Shown here in pieces: positions 10,361-21,045 of a DNA stretch of 64,000 nt. Made by a program: the position numbers and the translations under genes. Numbering within the stretch: the stretch's first letter is position 1; each line of letters begins with the position of its first letter. Origin of the DNA: Anodontia alba (lineage: Eukaryota; Mollusca; Bivalvia; Lucinida; Lucinidae); assembly GCA_964016985.1 (NCBI GenBank), contig OZ024821.1:15983211-16047210 (forward strand), given 5' to 3'. The notes beneath the pieces were generated by a model, which was not told the DNA's origin, searched no databases, and saw nothing but the letters and a program-made list of their open reading frames with translations.

Positions 10361-10606
10361 GGCCCAGATGTTCAAAACTTAACGAAGTTGTTATCTAACG
10401 TGATGTTAAAATTTCTATCTTAAAATATGACAATTGCATTGATATCTTTGCTGAAAAAATGTGAGTAGCTTTTGCACTGCAAAAGCTACTCACATTTTTG
10501 CAGCAAAATATCAATGTATTTGAAAATACCTAAGCTACAATAGTTAACGAGTTTTCATTAACGAGCTCATTAAGCTACATGTAACAATGCTTTGAACAAT
10601 TGGGCC
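10361..10606. mobile_element. Q-family MITE, copy 1
   Basis: Q elements start GGGCCCAGTTGTTCAAAGC (here GGCCCAGATGTTCAAAAC) and end GCTTTGAACAACTGGGCCC (here GCTTTGAACAATTGGGCC). The strong central hairpin pairs AAAATGTGAGTAGCTTTTGC with its complement. Five copies occur in the window. Non-coding. Confidence 0.8.
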
Positions 10607-10654
10607 ACTGTTAAGGACACATAGTGAACTTGAAGTTATGGCATTTACGATGAC

Positions 10655-10870
10655 AAGAGATAGGAATGTTCAGCCTGCGCTCACGCAATCTGATCAAGAG
10701 CTTCGTTCTTCGCACTCGATTTCTATGGCCTTCAGAGCAGACGATGTTTTAGCATATAGTCTGATAAGGGCTTCTTGGAATGAAGTTTCTATGGCTTTCG
10801 GACCAGTCGAAGCCTTAACACGCAGTCTGATCATTGCCTTCGCTATTCGTATTACGTTTCTGTACACTTT
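10655..10870. repeat. H-like degraded element
   Basis: It contains three related segments with CTGATCA and CTTCG words (TCTGATCAAGAGCTTCG, GTCTGATAAGGGCTTC, GTCTGATCATTGCCTTCGC). It resembles H-prime arms in degraded form, without clear ends. Confidence 0.4.
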
Positions 10871-10964
10871 GAAATAAAAATACATTTATAATCAGTTTAG
10901 TCTGATCGGTAGGTTGACATCGGCCTTCAGCAGTCGGGCGCATAGTTTGAATGCCAAAGAAGTT

Positions 10965-11012
10965 GGGGTAGGAGGTGGGGTTGTGGGGGCGGGGGCGGTG
11001 CGGGCATTTTAT
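10965..11012 (+). repeat. G-rich run with G-quadruplex potential
   Basis: Several runs of three to five G lie within 45 bp (GGTGGGGTTGTGGGGGCGGG and following). Similar G-rich stretches lie at 16359-16385 and 23822-23862. Confidence 0.6.
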
Positions 11013-11142
11013 TGTGTTATCTATCTATTTTATCAGAGTATTGTTGTGCCCTAGAAATGTATATCTAAGAAAACCAGGTCGTGGACTTCTGCAATGGCTT
11101 TATAACTTATTTTCATGATCTCACTTGCGATCAAAATAATTA

Positions 11143-11487
11143 CAGCTAGCCCTCTTATACCGATACTCGATACAATGGCAACATTCGTTATAATGATAAT
11201 TTGACTGTTATGCAACCTTAAGAGGAGACAGTTAATCAGAAATTATGCGAGAACATTGTATATCATTCTTTAAATAACATATGGTTTTGGGTATTTGTTA
11301 GAATCGCCTCACTGAGGCGATTCTAACAAATATCCAAAACATATGTTTTATTAGGATATGAACTAAAACATTCTGCTTTCTTACATATCATTCTACTCAT
11401 TAAGGCTTCTTTGCACCAACAAATTTATTTTATTGGCAACATCTTGGGAACAAATGTTGTCTTTGTAATGGGGTTCACTGTATTAGT
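11143..11487. mobile_element. pogo/Tigger-like MITE T2, copy b
   Basis: TTACAGCTAGCCCTCTTATA then CCGATACTCGATACAATGGC on the left; GTCTTTGTAATGGGGTTCAC then TGTA on the right. The central hairpin at 11280-11345 pairs TTTTGGGTATTTGTTAGAAT plus CGCCTC with its complement, almost the same core word (TTAGAAnCGCCTC) as in F1. Confidence 0.7.
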
Positions 11488-11829
11488 TAGTTTGTTGGCA
11501 AGTGAGATAATAAAAGTAGTTAATCACCATATGATCAATAATGACATTGGAAAAGGCATCATTTTAGTACTACAGTGCAAGATAAATAACATGCATCGTT
11601 GTTAATGGATACCATTTTTTTATCTGAACATTTTCCTTGAAGTCTCAGTTTCCTTGTTGGATCTTGGAACAGCCCGACATTCTGCGACATTGTTTTATTG
11701 TGATATAGATAGAAACAAAAAATAACCTAAGAAAATGTCATTTCAAAATACTTTGGCTTGAGGTAAACAACTTCTAAATCAATAAAATAAAACAGTCAAT
11801 ATGATTCGCAACGCAATAAAAGAACCATT

Positions 11830-11906
11830 ATGTCATATGCAAGCAATGAAGGCCCTGATCAGACCGTACAATCACAAAATCTGATCAGTAGCTTCGTTGC
11901 CTGTTT
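11830..11906. repeat. H-type hairpin fragment
   Basis: GAAGGCCCTGATCAGACCGT is followed by AATCTGATCAGTAGCTTCG, one H-type hairpin without element ends. It abuts the V element on its right. Confidence 0.5.
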
Positions 11907-11907
11907 A

Positions 11908-12271
11908 CAGTGAAACCTGTGTAAGAGAGCCACCTCTGAGATTGACTTCAGCGATTGATGTGGAAAGATGACTGTCTTAGAAAGGTACATGTCATGTAAT
12001 TTTGCTAGCAAAATTACATGACATGTACCTTTATAAGACAGACACCTTTTCCACAACAACCACTATTTTCAGTCAGTCTCAAAGGTGGCTCTCTTACACA
12101 GGTTTCACGTCCAGATTATGTGGAAAGGTGGCTGTCTTATAAAGGTACATATCCTGTAATTTTGCTAGCAAAATTATATGACACGTACTTTTATAAGACT
12201 GACCCCTTTTCCACATCAATCACTATTTAAGTCAGTCTCAAAGGTGGCTCTCTTACACAGGTTTCACTGTA
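11908..12271. mobile_element. V-family MITE, partial tandem dimer
   Basis: The end motif TACAGTGAAACCTGTGTAAG (then AGAGCC) opens the element. Its inverted form GGCTCTCTTACACAGGTTTC occurs twice, near 12086-12107 and 12246-12267, the second followed by ACTGTA. Two internal hairpins centred on AATTTTGCTAGCAAAATT flank the middle end. The structure is thus end-hairpin-end-hairpin-end. TA next to CAGT ends fits Tc1/mariner (pogo-like) targeting. Confidence 0.75.
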
Positions 12272-12307
12272 TTAGATAAAATGATATTATTGTATTATGG
12301 TAACAAG

Positions 12308-12512
12308 TATGTGGGACGCGTCAAGCGAAAAGCTGCCTTCGAACATGCACAAACTGCGCAGATTCAGATCATCCTGCGCATATGCAAAGTATCATCCGGG
12401 CTTTTGCTCTTCATTCATACAATTTGTAGCAACTGTTAGCGGACAGTGAAGGCCTTTGCTGTACGCATATGCGCGAAGACATTTTTAACATGGCGTGCCC
12501 CAGTCATAGTCA
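12308..12512. mobile_element. H-prime double-hairpin element
   Basis: Left end GGGACGCGTCAAGCGAAAAG then CTGCCTTCGAACATG; right end GCGAAGACATTTTTAACATG then GCGTGCC. Internal arms (GATTCAGATCATCC, GTGAAGGCC) are degraded. Matches the element at 7945-8195. Confidence 0.55.
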
Positions 12513-12635
12513 AAACAGGGCTATATGAAAATACACCTTATTAGACGAATTTTCAAGATTGTTCTGCCTTTAAAGCTCTATTTTATTTGTTATTTTTTTT
12601 CTCATCTCTTTGCATTACAAGAATCTATATTCATT

Positions 12636-15215
12636 GCGTGAAGTTGGCTAAACAGTCGACATTCGAATATCGAGCCGCACGACATTCGACATTCGAATGT
12701 CGAACAGCACGATATTCGACATTCGAATGTCTAGCCGGTAGACATTCTATATCCTAAGAACGGCCGAAGTTTTGAAAAAATGCAGCCAAAATGAGGGTAC
12801 GGTAGGGTTGGATATTTACGTCTGGAAACCAACATAAGCAACCGATCAAACACGAAAGTAGAAATGTTATTCTTCACAATCAAGCACTGCAAATTTTTAC
12901 ACTCATGAAAGGTCATGGCACAGGGGTTACGGTGGGAAAATGTATGCGCATGGAAATGTTTTTATTTTTATTTATTTATTTTTTGCGATTTAATCCCGCA
13001 TTTTTCCTCCTTTCTCTCTCTCTCTTTCCCTCCCTTTTCTTTAGCCTTTTCTTGCGCATTTCGTATTCCGAGCCATTTGAGCCGCGCTTGATTGGTGTTG
13101 ACGGGGCTGCATTACGAATGTACAACGGTAAACTGAACATTTTTGGTTCGAAAATTTGACCATTTTTTTCTTACTTCGGAAGCCTTTCGCGCCCTTCCAT
13201 TACATTCCAGAGAGCTCGTGTTCATACTGTTATTACCCCGCATACTACCATATTAAATGGTACTGGAACTGGTTAATCTTGCAGTGAGGGTCGTTCAAAA
13301 AGTGTTGGACAGCAATTACACATAAATACGCTACCACCGTCGAAAGGATATTCCACATTCGAACGTCTAGCCGCGCTATATTCGACATTTTGATTTTCTA
13401 GCCGTACGATATTGGAATGTCTAGCCGCCATTTATTCGATATTCAACATTCGAATATCTTGACGCTAGACATTGGACATTCGACAATCGAAATTCTAGTC
13501 GCACGACATCGGACATTCAAATGTATAGCCGTGCGACATTTGACATTCCAATGTCTAGCCGCTCGAAATTCGACATTTGACAAATAAATGTCGAGCCGCA
13601 CGACATGTAACATTCGAATGTCTAGCCGCTGAAGATTCGACATTCGACATTCGAATGTCCACCCGCTAGACATGCGACAGTCGATTTTCGAATGTCCAGC
13701 CGCTAGACATCTGACAGTCAAATATCTAGCCGCGAGACATGCGACAGATTTTTGAATGTCAAGCCGCACGACATTCGGCATTCAAATGTCTGGCCGCACA
13801 AAATTCGAAATTATACAATCAAATGTCTTGCAGCATGTTATTTGACATTCAAATACCTAGCCGCTTGACATTTGACCTTCGACATTTGAATGTCTAGCCG
13901 CTACACATTCGACATTCGAGTGTCTAGGCGCTAGACATTCGACATTTAAACGTCTAACCGTTAGACATTCGGCATTCGAATGTCTTGGCGTTAGATATTT
14001 GACATTCAAATGCTAGCCGTTAGACATTCGATATTCGAATTCTAGGTGCTAGACATTCGACATTCGAATGCCTAGCCGCTTGACATGCGACATACGATAT
14101 TTGAATGTATAGCCGCAGGACATTCGACATTTGAATGTCTAGCCGCTAAACATACGGCATTAGACATTTGAATATCTAGCCGCACGACATTCGACATTCG
14201 AATGTCGAACCTCTAGAAATTCGACAATCGAATGTCTAGCTGCTAGACATTCATCGTTCGACATTTGAATGTCCAGCCGCATGTCATTCGACATTTGAAT
14301 GTCGAATGTTTAGCCAATTTCACGAAGCTAACGCATTTATCTCTCTTTTCGCTCATCATGTTGTTTACAAATTACAGCAGACGACATTTAGAATTATATG
14401 CGTCTGATGTTTCCAAACAAATAGGCTTTGTTATTTCAGAGGCTTTGTTGTTTGCATGAAATAGCATTGCCTAATTTCTGAGAAAATTTAAAAAAGATAT
14501 TATGAATTTGTCTAATATCGAATGTCTAGCGGCTAGACATTCCAATGTCGAATGTCGAATATCTAGCGGCTAGACATTTGAATGTGGAATGTTGTGCTGC
14601 TAGACATTCGAATGTCGAATGTCTAGTGAATAGACATTTTAAAAATCAAGTGTCAAACGACGAGCGGATAGACATTCAAATGTGGAATGTCGTGTGCTTA
14701 GATATTGAAATGTCGAACATCCAATTTCTAGCGGCTAGACGTTTGAATGTGGAATGTTGAATGTCTAGCGACTATATACTCGAATGTCGAACTCTGAATG
14801 TCTAGCGGCTAGACATTCGAATGCCGAATGTAGAATGTCTAGCGGCTAGACAGTCGAATGTCTAGCTGTTAGACATTCAAATGTCAAATGTCGAGTGTCG
14901 TGCTGCTAGACATTCGAATGTCAAATGTCTAGCGACTAAACATTCGTATGCCAAATGTCTTGCGGCTAAACATTCAAATGTCCAATATCTAGCGGCTAGA
15001 CATTCGAATGTCCAATGTCGAATGTCTAGCGTGTAGACATTTAAATGTCAAATGTCTTGCGGCTAAACATTAGAATGCCGAATGTCAAATGTCAAACGGA
15101 TAGACATTTGAATATCGATTTTCAAATGTCTTGCGGATAAACATTCGAATGTCTAATATTGTACGGCTAGACATTCGAATGAACAATGTAGTGTGGCCAG
15201 ACATTCGAATGTCTC
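12636..15215. mobile_element. FB-like element: two opposed arrays of a ~30-bp repeat
   Basis: The unit is about 30 bp, roughly GACATTCGACATTCGAATGT then CTAGCCGCTA, itself half palindromic. From 12656 to 12735 and from 13345 to 14307 units read TAGCCGC. From 14515 to about 15215 they read GCGGCTA, the reverse orientation. A roughly 205-bp unique spacer (14310-14515) separates the arrays. The first array is bounded by an inverted pair, GCGTGAAGTTGGCTAAAC at 12636 and GTTTAGCCAATTTCACGA at 14308. This matches the plan of Drosophila Foldback (FB) transposons, whose long inverted ends are built of short tandem repeats, but no FB protein gene is present. Frames in the arrays are artefacts. Confidence 0.75.
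12740..13340. other. Unique segment inside the first FB-like array
   Basis: 600 bp without the 30-bp unit separate the first three units from the rest of the array. It has a T-rich stretch at 12958-12986 and a CT-rich stretch at 13009-13042. No recognisable protein; probably an insertion or captured sequence. Confidence 0.5.
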
Positions 15216-15278
15216 CACGAATGCCAAGTCTCCCTTCTAAAATGTGTCTATTCTAAAAGGACAGCAGTTTCCAGAGAG

Positions 15279-15283
15279 AGAAA

Positions 15284-15329
<46 letters not shown>
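15279..15329. repeat. (GA)n microsatellite
   Basis: AG/GA repeats just outside the second FB-like array. Confidence 0.95.
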
Positions 15330-15331
<2 letters not shown>

Positions 15332-15339
15332 CAAACGAA

Positions 15340-16000
15340 TATAGAGCTTTACAGAGGCAAATTAGGAATTCGATAGATACTCGTTTATTCAAGTAGAAAG
15401 TTCATGTTTGGGACCGACCATTTGATTTTCTAAGGGTGAGGGTGGGGCTATTTTTGGTTTCTTCGGCCAGAATGACATAGCCACTGGCATGGCCAGATAC
15501 ACAATTTATGTTTGTTTAACAAATCAAAGACATTATTTTTTCGCAGTTTCAAAAATCAAACTGTTAGATAAAACTACAAGCTTTCAAGTACAATTTTGCA
15601 AAACCTAAGATTAATTAAAAAAAAAAAAAAAAAAAAAAAAAAGATATAGTTATTTTCAAGAGATATTTGGAAATTTACTTGTTTTAATAAAGTCATTTTT
15701 GTACACCAATTATATCATGCGTCTAGCTTTCACATACCAAGCATACCAGCATTAACTGATGCAGAAATACAACTGCACAGAAGCGAGTAAGTAAGAGATA
15801 CTTTCAAATATCTGAGGACCTTGGTGGCAAAGCCCACTTGAAATCCTCTAGAGACCAAAGCAAGTTCCAATTTACCAATTGTGTAAAGACTTGAAGTCAA
15901 GAAATTAAGAGACATCACTCATCCCTGCACTCTCCCAAGCTGGGGCATTTAAGATTATGTAATCAAATGCATATGCAACTGAATAATAGGCATCTGAGAT
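15340..16000. other. Unclassified sequence between FB element and SINE
   Basis: It holds a poly-A tract at 15616-15642 and nothing else I could identify. The 62-codon minus-strand frame at 15730-15918 shows no motif. Confidence 0.45.
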
Positions 16001-16306
16001 TTTGTTTGTGTTGAGGTTTTACGGCCCTGTCAACCCAATGGGGTCATGTCGAGCGCGGTCAGTTTACCTAGCCACACGTTTACTGGGCAGGCTTAGTCCT
16101 CTAAGCGGTTAACCAGTATTGTGCACATTCTTTCGCCAGAAACTGACAACTGCCCTTCTTGAATCAGCGGAAGGGAGAGAATGACCGTAGAAAATATTTC
16201 ATGATCAATCTCCACGAAAGAATGTTGCCGACCTCGGCGGGGGTTGAACCTGCGACCTCCTGGTCTCCAGTCGGACGGTGCATCCAACTGAGCCACCGGG
16301 GCCGGC
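16001..16306 (-). mobile_element. tRNA-derived SINE, copy 1
   Basis: Read on the minus strand, the head is GGCCCCGGTGGCTCAGTTGG with an A box and the B-box region AGGTTCAACCCCCG, followed by about 220 bp of body and a tail ending CCGTAAAACCTCAACACAAA. The 13-bp direct repeat AGGCATCTGAGAT occurs exactly on both sides (15988-16000 and 16307-16319), a target-site duplication. Non-coding, made by RNA polymerase III and moved by a LINE in known families of this type. Confidence 0.92.
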
Positions 16307-16358
16307 AGGCATCTGAGATAAATATGTATTTAAACATATTTCTTTATGAATAATTGGG

Positions 16359-16385
16359 CGTGGGGGTGGGGGGAGGGGGTTGGAG
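16359..16385 (+). repeat. G-rich run
   Basis: GCGTGGGGGTGGGGGGAGGG followed by GGTTGG; G-quadruplex potential only. Confidence 0.5.
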
Positions 16386-16635
16386 TTGGCGGTGTGGTTT
16401 CGGCCCACAGACGCCAAAGCATTTTTGACACTGTAAAGACCTGAAACACAGTTTTGAAATCGTAGATTACTTTTTTTTTATCAGTGGATCATTTTATTTT
16501 TTTCCCCCACAAATCTTAAGCCAGATTATTTTTTAGCGTAACAAGAGCTGTAAATTAAGAAAAAAACAACAAAAAACAAAAAACAACACCTGCCTCAAAA
16601 AGACCAAATGGACCGCCTGCCCCTTATACAAGGTA

Positions 16636-16915
16636 CGGCCTCGGTGGCTCAGTTGGATGCGCCGTCCGACTGGAGACCAGCGGGTTCAAACCCCGCCGAG
16701 GTCGGCAACATTCTTTCGTGGAGATTGATCATGAAATATTTTCTACGGTCATTCTCTCCCTTCCGCTGATTCAAGTTCTGGCGAAGGAATGTGCACAATA
16801 CTGGTTAACCGCTTAGAGGACTAAGCCTGCCCAGTAAACGTGTGGTTAGGTAAACTGACCGCGCTCGACATGACCCTACTGGGTTGACTGGGCCGTAAAC
16901 CTCAACACAAACATA
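16636..16915 (+). mobile_element. tRNA-derived SINE, copy 2
   Basis: Same family as copy 1, opposite orientation. The tRNA-like head keeps a 7-bp acceptor pairing (GCCTCGG with CCGAGGT) and a 5-bp T stem (GCGGG TTCAAAC CCCGC). A piece of body (GAAGGGCAGTTGTCAG) present in the other copies is missing. Flanking repeats CCTTATACAAGGTA (16622-16635) and CCTTATACAACGTA (16916-16929) differ at one base and are the target-site duplication. Confidence 0.92.
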
Positions 16916-16989
16916 CCTTATACAACGTAGATGAAATAGGAAAAATGTAGAGGAGACAATTCATATATGCATGTACATATGCAAACATT

Positions 16990-17075
16990 ATTGAAACAAC
17001 AACAACAATAACATCATAATCATCATCGTCGTCGTCGCCGTCGTCATCATCATCATCACCTTCATCATCATCAAT
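16990..17075. repeat. Trinucleotide-rich microsatellite
   Basis: Runs of CAA, then ATC, GTC and ATC triplets. The methionine-rich minus-strand frame here is an artefact. Confidence 0.9.
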
Positions 17076-17660
17076 AACGACGCTTTGTGATATTTACATG
17101 TAGAAGGGTATTTGAAATAGAAAACTGTACACATGTACCTGTTCACGTAACTGAAAAGTTGTTTAGACAAGAAAAGTCCCTCAGCGCGACCGATTTGACC
17201 TTTTTACAAGTTAAATGCCACTGCTATTTTTATCTAATTTTAGGTATTACATTTGTATTTATGACAAGCAGAGAATACAAGAGCTCAGAGAATACAATGG
17301 CTCACATTTAATAAAATAAAGTAACTAGTGGCGGGAAATGTTGAGTAAAAGTGCCAATGTTAATGACAGTCATGTAAAAAACGTAAACTCTCATAAAGTC
17401 ACGCACAGTTAGATAATAACATACCCCATAAAGATATCCTCTCTAGCAGTTGACAATCTCATTAATTACCTAGAGCACTATGACAGAGAAGCTCTAACTG
17501 TCTCTCACATTAACTCTAGTCTACTTCATTATTTATATCTGTGTTAGCATCAAATTGATCGGAACATGTTATATTTGAGACTAAAACGGAGAAAAAGTGC
17601 CTTGCTTTTACGAGCTGAGAATATTCAGCAATATGTTCATCTCGGAAATATCATTATTAA
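17076..17660. other. Unclassified AT-rich sequence
   Basis: No repeat ends, no protein similarity seen. Confidence 0.45.
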
Positions 17661-17935
17661 ATGTACGAATACACGCCTATTCAAATATACTGAAAATTTT
17701 ACCACCATAATATGAAAATTTTCAAATAAAAAATTCTGATATTTTTCTTATTACTGCTCAAAAACATAAATTGTGGGTACTCGTTAGAACCGCCTCGACG
17801 AGGCGATTCTAACGAGTTCCCAAAATCTATGTTTTGAGGAGAAATAAGAAAAATATATACCCCTGTAAACCCCAATTTTACTATATAAAAATGGGGTTTA
17901 GGAAGTAAAAATTATATAGACATGTTTTCGTGATG
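17661..17935 (-). mobile_element. F1 foldback copy 4
   Basis: R arm first (ACACGCCTATTCAAATATAC), central hairpin around 17775-17845, L arm last, ending ATGTTTTCGTGATG. The R terminus is mutated (TGTACGAATACACG). Confidence 0.85.
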
Positions 17936-18093
17936 TCTTGTCAGGAGCTTTGCCGTTCTTTTCTATAGTTTGAAGCTGTAGGAATTAATAAAGGGATAGG
18001 AGGGACAAAACTCCCTTTCAGACGGCGCATTTTCTGTTCTCACATATTTAGGGATATGGATACAAATGGTCCGCCCGGTTGAAAAAAAAAAAG

Positions 18094-18124
<31 letters not shown>

Positions 18125-18410
18125 CCCTTAGGACTTATACAAATGGCAAAGCCCCAGACCAGTTGGCACAGCCACGAATCGGGTATCAAGATCTTCGCTA
18201 TAAGTCCTACAATGTATATCTTCAACAATGTCTCTGTATTGTGAAGGCGAACAGCAAAGATCCTGACCAGACTGCGCGGATGCGCAGGCTGGTCGGGATC
18301 TTCGCTGTTCGTATATGTTCTAAGACCCCTTTTCTCAGCCGCCGGCCAACATATACTTGGCTTCCAGTACAAGTTGTGGATAATGCGATGTTAGATAGTT
18401 AACTGTTCAG
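17936..18410. repeat. Poly-A tract next to an H-type hairpin
   Basis: 18079-18123 is poly-A with one G. 18245-18322 is a perfect-looking H-type hairpin: GAACAGCAAAGATCCTGACC, AGACTGCGCGGATGCGCAG, then GCTGGTCGGGATCTTCGCTG. Frames of 107 and 110 codons cross both and are not genes. Confidence 0.6.
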
Positions 18411-18995
18411 AAGCATGTCAAATATTAATCCGAGCTTTGTATATGACGTTAATAATATATTATGCAAAGGTTTAATACAATGCACGAACTTGTTGACATA
18501 ATAGCGATGTCTGTTAAGTGAATGTAGAGAATGTATACAGTTTCAGGGGGACGGGGCAGCTCTTTCAAATTTGCTTTGCCTGCCCTTTTGAAAATGGCGC
18601 CCCACCCATTACTCCCCCTCCATCCCCACACATTTACCCCTTTTCAGAAGGGACAATGAGCAGGAAAGTAAGAGGAAGTCATAAAACGATGTGTCGACTT
18701 TGCAGAAACTGATATTCATTAGAAGTGCATTCTTCAGGCGATTCTAATGAGTACCTATATAATATATGTTTCCGTGGAGAATTAGACAAACGTTCACCGT
18801 AATAACCGGCTTCAAAGACTTATATTTCTACTAAAGTTAGTATTATAAGCCTCGATCTGCAGTCTTATCAACATGGTGTAATGCACATTGCTGCCACTGT
18901 AACATTTATTCGGATTTATGGCAAATTCACGAAGACTATATGATACAGAAAAAAAACTTACAATGTGCACCAAACGTGTCCATTTTAGTGCTGTA
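18411..18995. other. Unclassified sequence with a degraded F1-like hairpin core
   Basis: 18713-18782 contains ATTCATTAGAAGTGCATTCT and GGCGATTCTAATGAGTACC followed by ATATGTTTCC, a weak relative of the hairpin at 47126-47236. The rest is featureless. Confidence 0.45.
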
Positions 18996-19619
18996 CATTA
19001 CAGACAACCATATTTATACCGATACTCGATACAACGACAAAGTTCGTTATAATGTCAATTTAAATGTCACTAAACCATCGCTCTAAAGGGCACAGTTAAT
19101 GAGAAATTATACACATTACGAAAACACGCCTATTCAAATATATTGAAAATTTTACCATAAAAAAAAATGAAAATTTTCAGATAAAAATTCTGATATTTTT
19201 CATATTTCTGCTCAAAACATAGATTGTGGGTACTCGTTAGAACCGCCTCGGCGAGGCGGTTCTAACGAGTACCACAATCTATGTTTTTGAGCAGAAATAA
19301 GAAAAATAATGTATACCCATGTAAACCCCAGTTTTGCTATATAAAAGTGGGGTTTAAGGGGGTCAAAATTATATAGGCATGTTTTCGTGATGAAGAATAT
19401 TGCATTAAAACTTCTAGCAACATATATTTTGGATATTTTTTCATCGAGGCGATTCTAACAAATATCCAATACATATGTTCTGTGGGTAAGAAAGAATAAC
19501 ACAAGGCCTTTTTTAAATATCACACTGTCTTTAAAGGATTCTTTACAACAACAAATTCTCATTAATGGCAAAATGTTTGGAAACAAATGCTGTCGTTGTA
19601 ACGAGGGTTCACTGTACTA
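18996..19619. mobile_element. pogo/Tigger-like MITE T2, copy c, split by F1
   Basis: Left half: TTACAGACAACCATATTTAT then ACCGATACTCGATACAACG. Right half: GCTGTCGTTGTAACGAGGGT then TCACTGTAC. F1 copy 5 (19114-19392) interrupts it in the segment that reads AAATTATGCAAGAATTTTGC in copy a. About half of the internal hairpin remains (GAGGCGATTCTAACAAATAT). Confidence 0.7.
19114..19392 (-). mobile_element. F1 foldback copy 5, nested in a T2 MITE
   Basis: Complete: CATTACGAAAACACGCC at the R end, GCATGTTTTCGTGATG at the L end, central hairpin pairing TACTCGTTAGAACCGCCTC with its complement. Because T2 copies a and b show the uninterrupted site, the boundaries can be read directly. Confidence 0.9.
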
Positions 19620-19784
19620 AAACAGGGAACTCTAATACATATTCTTGTTATTGTAGGTACTTCAACCAATTTTACTCAGATTATAAGTGTTCCTGAATAT
19701 CAACATGGATGGTCGAAGAGTCTGATTATCCATTGCGTTTCTGAAGCCCGATTTTTCGAAAGAAAGGCAAACCATTTGATAGAG

Positions 19785-20069
19785 CATCACGAAAACATGC
19801 CTATATAATTCTGACCCCTTTAAACCCCACTTTTATATTGTAAAACTGGGGTTTACAGGGGTATATAAAATATTTTTGGTATTTCTGCTCAAAAACATAG
19901 ATTGTGGGTACTCGTTAGAACCGCCTCGGTGAGGCGGTTCTAAGGAGTACCCACAATCTATGTTTTTAGCAGAAATATGAAAATTATCAGAGTTTTTTTA
20001 ATTGATTTTTTTTTAGTTTTTTTGGACGTGAAATTTTCTATATATTTGAATAGGCGTGTTTTCGTAATG
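19785..20069 (+). mobile_element. F1 foldback copy 6
   Basis: Complete: CATCACGAAAACATGCC to GGCGTGTTTTCGTAATG with an intact central hairpin. It lies about 390 bp from copy 5 in opposite orientation. Confidence 0.9.
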
Positions 20070-20272
20070 GTTTAGATAGAATTTGGTGCACTGTGAATAC
20101 TCTGAATATCATAAAATCCTAATTAGTTTAACAAGATTCCGAAGGTTGTAAGGGGTGAATCTGTAACAGCTGAAATGTGTCTTGTTTCCTTATTTAGATC
20201 GATGCCTTATATTTACAAGAATTCATTTCACATTTTACACAGGTGTGATAATGCTATAATTATTATTGAATT

Positions 20273-20273
<1 letters not shown>

Positions 20274-20317
<44 letters not shown>
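20274..20317. repeat. (GA)n microsatellite
   Basis: Uninterrupted GA run of about 44 bp. Confidence 0.97.
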
Positions 20318-20319
<2 letters not shown>

Positions 20320-21045
20320 ATTTTTAATAAGTCGTTTAAACGATATATAATGTCATTATAACGAGATCATTAAGTAAAAAAGGCAAAAAAAAAAAAAAAA
20401 AAAAAACAAAAAAAAAAAGAAAAAAAAAAAAAAAAAAGCAAGGACGTAATAAGTTATTTAAACGATATATTATGTTGGTTTAATTTCCATTCTATTTTTC
20501 TGTTTTTTTGTTTTTTTTTTTACCGTTCTGTTTTAATGTTTTGTTTTCTTTTCTGCTAAATATCGTGGGCTGGGTGGCCTAATGGTTAGCGCATTCGACT
20601 TCCACGCGGGATATCGTGAGTTCGAATCACGCTCGGGTCGAGACAATGTTCAGACCATTAATACGCCTAGCTCATACTCGACGTGCCCTAGGTTGCGTAT
20701 AAAGTAGACAGGGCAGCGCTTGGTGACAGACAGCGGCATCAAGTGCATGGGTGATCCACGAAAGCAAGGCTGTACAAATACATGTGCAATCACCGGTGCC
20801 TCAATGTGACTCGGGTGCCTGGTGGCGTTAAAAATCCGCACAGCAACAAGGAAATGTCTAATTTTTGTTTTAATTTCCGTGTTTTGATTTCATTTCTGCT
20901 TAATATAGGACAGACAACTAAGCCAAGAAAACAGAATGACAAATAAAACAACTTATATCTCGTTTTAACGACTTATTATGCCGTTTTTCCAACATAAAGA
21001 TCTCGTTTAAACAACACACTATCTAATTCCTTTTCTGCTAAATAT
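20318..21045. repeat. Local repeat cluster (TTTAAACGATAT / TTTTCTGCTAAATAT)
   Basis: The word GTTTAAACGATATATAATG recurs in variants near 20330, 20455 (TTTAAACGATATATTATG), 20955 (reverse form CGACTTATTATG) and 21010. TTTTCTGCTAAATAT recurs near 20550, 20890 and 21035. A/G-interrupted poly-A fills 20378-20437. It looks like a broken older element with internal repeats into which the SINE at 20570 inserted. Confidence 0.5.
20570..20853 (+). mobile_element. tRNA-derived SINE, second family
   Basis: The head is GGGCTGGGTGGCCTAATGGT then TAGCG (A box) and a T arm CGTGAGTTCGAATCACG (B box). A body follows with GACAGGGCAGCGCTTGGTGA, then the tail GGTGGCGTTAAAAATCCGCA and CAGCAACAA. Mollusc SINEs often end in GGCGTTAAA-type tails. 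No clean target-site duplication was found. Confidence 0.8.

Noticed and set aside
12636..15215. Coding frames in the FB-like arrays (113 and 71 codons)
   Set aside because: They exist because the unit lacks stops in some frames; repeats change frame and sense between copies.
16636..16710. Functional tRNA gene at the SINE head
   Set aside because: The acceptor and T stems pair, but the sequence continues into a SINE body shared by three copies, and TSDs bracket the whole unit.
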